Assembly (NCBI RefSeq): GCF_001598235.1
Contig: NZ_BCYO01000003.1
Span: 124,001 to 188,000, forward strand
Length of the DNA: 64,000 nucleotides
Origin: Polaromonas jejuensis NBRC 106434
Lineage (GTDB): Bacteria; Pseudomonadota; Gammaproteobacteria; Burkholderiales; Burkholderiaceae_C
Direction of reading: 5' to 3'
In this document: positions 58,988-64,000 of the stretch, piece by piece
How the letters are laid out: every line of letters starts with the position of its first letter
Position numbering within the stretch: the stretch's first letter is position 1
Notes under the pieces: generated by a model
Seen by the model: the letters and a program-made list of their open reading frames with translations, nothing else
Told to the model about the DNA's origin: nothing
The model's database searches: none
Translations under genes and position numbers: made by a program

Positions 58988-60178
58988 ATGAAGACAACAC
59001 CAACGACAACGACGGCCTTCCGTCGCAGCACACTGATCGCAATGGCCGGGCTTGCACTTGCCGGCGCCGGCCAGTTCGCCGCTGCCGCCACCATCGGCCT
59101 CATGGCGCCGTTGTCGGGTCCGCAGGCCATCGTGGGCCAGGACCAGGTCGACGGCTTCATGCTGGCGGTCGAGCAGCTGGGCGGCAAGCTCGGCGGCCAG
59201 CCCGCCACGGTGCTGAAGGAAGACGACCAGCTCAAGCCTGAGATCGGCGGCCAGATCACGCGCAAGTTCATCGACAAGGACAAGGTCGATGCCATCGTCG
59301 GCCTGAGCTTTTCCAATGTGCTGATGGCCAGCCTGCCGCGCATCGTCGAGTCGGGCACCGTGGCCATCGCCACCAACGCCGGACCGTCGCCACTGGCCGG
59401 CGCGGGCTGCAAGGCCAATGTGTTTTCAACCGCCTGGCAGAACGACGGCGCTGCTGAAGCCATGGGCAAATTCGCGCAGGACAAAGGCCTGAAGAAGGTC
59501 TATTTGATGGCGCCCAACTACCAGGCCGGCAAGGACATGCTGACCGGCTTCAAGCGCTATTTCAAGGGGCAGATCATTGACGAGGTCTACACGCAGGTTA
59601 ACCAGCCCGATTATTCCGCCGAGCTGGCGCAGCTGCAGTCGGCCAAGCCCGACGCGGTGTTCGTGTTCTACCCCGGCGGCATGGGTGTCAACTTCATCAA
59701 GCAGATGGCGCAGGCCGGCCTGATGGCCAAGGTGCCGCTGTATTCGGTTTTCACTGTTGATGGCACGACCTTGCCTGGCCTGCGCGATGCCGCCGTGGGC
59801 AGCGTGAGCGGGGCGATGTGGGATGCGGCCCTCGACACGCCCGAGAACAAGAAGTTCGTCGCCGACTTCGAACGAAAATTCAAGCGCACGCCCAGCGAGT
59901 ACGCGGCCACCGCCTACGACGCGGCCAACATCCTGAACATCGCGCTGGGCAAGGCCAAGCCCGGTGATTCGAGGGCGCTCGCCGCGGCTGTCAAGGCCGC
60001 CGGCAGCGAGGTCAAGTCGGTGCGCGGCCCGTTCGCGTTCAACAACAACAACCTGCCGGTGCAGAACTACTACGCGTTCGAAACCGTCAAAAGCGGCGGC
60101 AGCGTCGTCGGAAAACTGGTTGGCACGCCGCTCGCCAAGCACAGCGACGTCTACCGCGCGCAATGCGCACTGAAGTGA
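58988..60178 (+). CDS. LIV-type ABC transporter, periplasmic substrate-binding protein
   Basis: Captures the substrate for the downstream permeases. 396 residues from ATG 58988, with CAGGAGACAACACAAT before it. Signal peptide LIAMAGLALAGAGQFAAAA (cut near 35), then IGLMAPLSGPQAIVGQDQVDGFMLAVEQLGGKLGG and the type 1 periplasmic-binding fold. Position inside an aromatic-acid operon suggests an aromatic acid ligand (salicylate, gentisate or a relative), not branched-chain amino acids; this is inference. Confidence 0.93.
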   Translation: MKTTPTTTTAFRRSTLIAMAGLALAGAGQFAAAATIGLMAPLSGPQAIVGQDQVDGFMLAVEQLGGKLGGQPATVLKEDDQLKPEIGGQITRKFIDKDKVDAIVGLSFSNVLMASLPRIVESGTVAIATNAGPSPLAGAGCKANVFSTAWQNDGAAEAMGKFAQDKGLKKVYLMAPNYQAGKDMLTGFKRYFKGQIIDEVYTQVNQPDYSAELAQLQSAKPDAVFVFYPGGMGVNFIKQMAQAGLMAKVPLYSVFTVDGTTLPGLRDAAVGSVSGAMWDAALDTPENKKFVADFERKFKRTPSEYAATAYDAANILNIALGKAKPGDSRALAAAVKAAGSEVKSVRGPFAFNNNNLPVQNYYAFETVKSGGSVVGKLVGTPLAKHSDVYRAQCALK

Positions 60179-60182
60179 CGCC

Positions 60183-61100
60183 ATGAACGGCACGATTGTT
60201 TTCGCGCAGCTGCTTAACGGCCTGCAGTACGGCGTACTGCTGTTTTTGCTGGCCGCCGGCCTGACGCTGGTTTTTGGCATCATGAGCTTCGTCAACCTGG
60301 CGCACGGCTCGCTCTACATGATGGGCGCGTACTTCGCGGCCAGTGCCTTCCAGTTCACCGGCTCTTTCGGGCTGGCCGTGCTGGCGGCCATGGGCGGCTC
60401 GCTGTTGCTGGGCCTGGCGCTCGAGTTCATCGCGGTGGCGCGCCTCTACCGGCGCGACCACCTTGACCATGTGCTGGCCACCTTCGGCCTGGTGCTGTTC
60501 TTCAACGAGTTGGTACGCATCGTCTGGGGCTCGCAACCGGTGTTTCTGCAGGTGCCTGAATTCCTCGGCGGCGCCATTGACATCGCAGGGTTCACTTACC
60601 CGGCTTACCGCTTTGCGATCATCGTGGTCGGCCTGCTGGTCGCCATCGGCTCCTGGCTGCTGATCAACAAGACGCGTGTCGGCATGCTGATCCGTGCCGG
60701 CGCGGTGAATCCCGCGATGGTCGCCGCGCTCGGCGTCAACATTCGCCTGCTCAATGCGATGCTGTTCGCGGTCGGCGCGATGCTTGCCGGGCTCGCGGGT
60801 GCGATGGCCGGCCCCATTCTCTCCGTGCAGTCGGGCATGGGCGAGTCGGTACTCATCACCACGCTGGTCGTGATCGTGATCGGTGGGATCGGCTCGGTCA
60901 CCGGCGCGTTTTATGCTGCCCTCATCGTCGGCATTGTCGACACCATGGGCCGCGTGTTCCTGCCTTTCATGCTGCGCCAGGTCACCGAGCGCTCGTTCGC
61001 TGATGCGGCCGGCCCGGCGCTGGCGTCCATGCTGGTCTACCTGCTGATGGCGGTGGTGCTGGCCTGGCGTCCCCAAGGTCTTTTTCCCGCGAACAGGTGA
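60183..61100 (+). CDS. LIV-type ABC transporter permease (LivH-like)
   Basis: 305 residues with about eight membrane helices. Family segments: QLLNGLQYGVLLFLLAAGLTLVFGIMSFVNLAHGSLYMMGAY, RAGAVNPAMVAALGVNI, and the EAA-like GMGESVLITTLVVIVIGGIGSVTGAFYAALIVG. It follows the binding-protein gene by 4 bp. Together with the next gene it forms the membrane channel. Confidence 0.94.
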   Translation: MNGTIVFAQLLNGLQYGVLLFLLAAGLTLVFGIMSFVNLAHGSLYMMGAYFAASAFQFTGSFGLAVLAAMGGSLLLGLALEFIAVARLYRRDHLDHVLATFGLVLFFNELVRIVWGSQPVFLQVPEFLGGAIDIAGFTYPAYRFAIIVVGLLVAIGSWLLINKTRVGMLIRAGAVNPAMVAALGVNIRLLNAMLFAVGAMLAGLAGAMAGPILSVQSGMGESVLITTLVVIVIGGIGSVTGAFYAALIVGIVDTMGRVFLPFMLRQVTERSFADAAGPALASMLVYLLMAVVLAWRPQGLFPANR

Positions 61101-62133
61101 TGGGGATGACTTCAATTTTTTCCCGCCCCAGCACCTGGGTTCCGTTGCTGATCCTGTTGCTGCTCGCAGCCGTCCCCTTCGTGGCACAGGCCACCGGCCA
61201 GCAGTTTTATGTCGCATTCTTTGCGCGCATCATCATCTACGCGATTGCCGCCTGCGCGCTCAACATCGCGCTCGGCTACGGCGGGATGGTGAGTTTCGGC
61301 CATTCGCTGTTCCTTGGCCTTGGTGCCTATGTGGTCGGCCTCGCGTCTTTCCACGAAGTCGGAAGCGGTTGGGCACACCTGGCTTTGTGCCTGGGCGTCT
61401 GCGGTTTTGTTGCGCTGGTGACGGGCGCGATCAGCCTTCGCACCACCGGCATCGCCTTCATCATGATCACGCTGGCCTTTGCACAGATGGGCTACTTCCT
61501 GTTCGTCAGCCTGAAGAACTACGGCGGCGACGACGGGATGTCCATCGCAAAAAACAGCCGCTTCGGCCCGGTGGACCTGTCGTCCGCGACCAGCGTGTAC
61601 GTCGCCGCCTTCATCGTGCTGGTGCTGTCGATCTGGTGGCTTGCGAAGCTGCGCGTGGCCCCTTTCGGCATGGTGATCCGCGGCGCGAAGCAGAACGCGC
61701 GCCGCGTCAATGCCGCCGGCATCCCGGTGTTGCGCTATCAATTGCTGGCCTATGTGATGTCGGGCATGTTGTGCGGCGTGGCCGGCCTGCTGCTGGCCAA
61801 CCTCAATGCCTTTGCGTCCCCCAGCACGCTGTCGTGGGCGGTGTCCGGCGAGTTGATCGTCATCGTCGTGATCGGCGGCCTCGGCAGCGTGTTCGGTCCC
61901 TTGCTCGGTGCCATTGTTTTCCTCGGCCTGGAAGAAGTCCTGAAAACCTGGACAGACCACTGGATGGTCATTTTCGGCCCGCTTATCGTCATCGTCGCGC
62001 TGCTGGGCAAGAGCGGCATCGTCGGCCTGCTGCAGCGCTTTGATCCGCGCCGCAAGCCCGCCACGCAACCCGCGGCCACCACCGCGCCTGCCGCAGCGGC
62101 AGGCACTGCCAACACCGTGAAGGGAGCCGTGTG

Positions 62134-62134
<1 letters not shown>
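61100..62134 (+). CDS. LIV-type ABC transporter permease (LivM-like)
   Basis: 344 residues from ATG 61100, whose first base is the last base of the previous stop codon; a GTG at 61097 is also in frame. Membrane helices span most of the protein; motifs IIIYAIAACALNIALGYGGMVSFGHSLFLGLGAYV, FGMVIRGAKQNARRVNAAGI and SGELIVIVVIGGLGSVFGPLLGAI. A C-terminal tail of about 30 Ala/Thr/Pro-rich residues is unusual. Confidence 0.94.
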
Positions 62135-62891
<757 letters not shown>

Positions 62892-62895
<4 letters not shown>

Positions 62896-63605
62896 GTGCG
62901 TTTTTATCGGTCAAAAGTCTGCAGGCGTCTTATGGCCATGCACAGGCGCTGTTCGACATTTCATTCGAGGTCGGCGCGGGCGAAGTCGTCACGCTGCTTG
63001 GCCGCAACGGCATGGGCCGCTCAACCACGGTCAAATGCCTGTTCGGCATGCTGCCTGTCTCGTCGGGCAGCGTGTCCGTGGGCGGCGAGCGCGTCGACCA
63101 TTTGCCGTCGCACCGCATCGCGCGAAAGGGCTTGGCGCTGGTGCCGGAGGGCCGGCAGGTGTTCCCCAACCTGACCGTCGAGGAAAACCTGGTCGCCACC
63201 GCGCGCGACGACAAAAGGAGCCGCGGCAAGGCCTGGGACCTGGATCGCGTTTATGTCTTCTTTCCGCGCCTGAAAGAACGCCGCGGCAACCTCGGCTCGC
63301 AGCTGTCGGGTGGTGAGCAGCAGATGCTCGCCATCGGCCGCGCGCTGATGACCAACCCTCGGTTGCTGGTGCTGGACGAGGCGACCGAGGGCCTGGCGCC
63401 GGTCATCCGCAATGAGATCTGGCGCGCGCTGGCCGAGCTGAAGCAGGACGGCCTGTCGCAAATCGTGATCGACAAGAATGTGAAGGCGCTGATGGGCCTG
63501 GCCGACCGGCACTTCGTCATTGAAAAAGGCTGCGTGGTCTGGCAAGGCACCTCCAACGACCTGCGCGGCCAGCCGGAAATCGTGCATCAGTATCTCGGAG
63601 TCTGA
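62892..63605 (+). CDS. LIV-type ABC transporter ATP-binding protein (LivF-like) with altered Walker A
   Basis: 237 residues, overlapping livG by 4 bp (ATGA). Walker A reads GRNGMGRST with Arg at position 43 where Lys is almost universal. Signature LGSQLSGGEQQMLAIGRAL, Walker B LLVLDEATEGLAP and the switch region IVIDKNVKALMGLADRH (no His, as often in LivF) are otherwise normal. Whether it still hydrolyses ATP is uncertain; the partner site in LivG is intact. Confidence 0.93.
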
Positions 63606-64000
63606 ATGGACCGCATCCTTCACACCTACTTTCGCAGCTCGGCGGCCTACCGCGTGCGCATTGCGATGAATCTCAAGGGGCTCGAGGCCGATCACGTCTT
63701 CATCCACCTGAACCGCAACGGCGGAGAACAGTTCGGCGAGGCTTTCAGGGCGATCAACCCGCAGGCGCTGGTGCCGGTGCTGAGCGAGGAGGGCGTGCAG
63801 ATCAGCCAGTCGCTGGCCATCATCGAGTACCTCGACGAGGTCTATCCGCAGGTTCGGTTGCTGCCCTCGTCACCGGTCGACCGCGCCTTTGTTCGCCAGC
63901 TTTCACTGGGCATTGCCTGCGACATCCATCCCATCAACAACCTGCGCGTGCTGAAATACCTGACCGGGCCGATGGGTGTGTCGGAAGAGAAAAAAAGCGA
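63606..64000 (+). CDS. nagL: Maleylpyruvate isomerase, N-terminal part (3' end outside window)
   Basis: Zeta-class glutathione-transferase-like protein that isomerises maleylpyruvate to fumarylpyruvate. About 131 residues are visible, starting ATG immediately after the livF stop: LHTYFRSSAAYRVRIAMNLKGLEADHVFIHL, then INPQALVPVLSEEGVQISQSLAIIEYLDEVYPQVRLLP. The SSxxxRVRIAL glutathione-site motif and the ISQSLAIIEYLDE motif are clear. It supplies the missing step between NagI and NagK. Confidence 0.92.
   Translation, partial: MDRILHTYFRSSAAYRVRIAMNLKGLEADHVFIHLNRNGGEQFGEAFRAINPQALVPVLSEEGVQISQSLAIIEYLDEVYPQVRLLPSSPVDRAFVRQLSLGIACDIHPINNLRVLKYLTGPMGVSEEKKS

Overview
The window looks like a chromosomal segment of a Polaromonas-like betaproteobacterium (Burkholderiales, Comamonadaceae). 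Grounds: housekeeping proteins of that type, a ribBA whose GTP cyclohydrolase half lacks its metal cysteines (common in beta-proteobacteria), a NahR/NagR-type regulator with a salicylate/gentisate gene set, and a dispersed palindromic repeat that I associate with Comamonadaceae genomes. The genus is an inference from sequence reading only.

Layout. 1-2123: 3' part of dnaE. 2187-10098 (minus): ribD-ribE-ribBA-ribH-nusB, an aminotransferase, then ybgC-tolQ-tolR-tolA. 10127-17699 (minus): a type IV pilus minor pilin/adhesin operon in which the first gene carries two prepilin leaders in tandem. 17849-20827 (minus): nrdR, glyA with an upstream ZTP-type riboswitch, and a lytic transglycosylase. 20828-21628: a gene-free stretch that ends in a strong plus-strand terminator, a small-RNA or leader candidate. 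21629-28757: two large proteins (AsmA-like DUF748; DUF349). 28827-33048: LysR regulator, Bug-type binding protein and gamma-glutamyltransferase-like enzyme, flanked by fragments of a hemolysin III gene and a DUF4337 gene. 33096-40252 (minus): mgtA with a small upstream ORF, mtfA, lpxH, two cyclophilins and a TPR protein. 40562-46947 (plus): cysS, alkA-like glycosylase, accA, PhyH-family dioxygenase, tilS, lysC.

From 46981 the character changes. A tRNA-Ser(GCU) is followed by a P4-type integrase cut off after about 60 residues, then an unusual ACP-adenylation-acyltransferase fusion, several short unrecognised ORFs, a umuC tail fragment, a frameshifted AT-rich membrane protein, and from 53 kb a complete-looking salicylate-to-central-metabolism cluster. 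I read this as the worn end of an integrated island.

The catabolic cluster reads: divergent NagR-type regulator; NagAa reductase, NagG/NagH oxygenase and NagAb ferredoxin (salicylate to gentisate); gentisate 1,2-dioxygenase (NagI); fumarylpyruvate hydrolase (NagK); a five-gene LIV-type ABC importer; and the start of maleylpyruvate isomerase (NagL), cut by the window edge. Together they would import an aromatic acid and convert salicylate to pyruvate and fumarate. A 17-bp NahR-box-like sequence lies just where activation of this operon would need it.

A second theme is a roughly 45-70 bp dispersed palindromic repeat, found about nine times between 2 and 51 kb and not seen beyond 50.8 kb. Copies lie inside reading frames, supply the apparent start codon of the alkA-like gene and supply the stop codon of mtfA.
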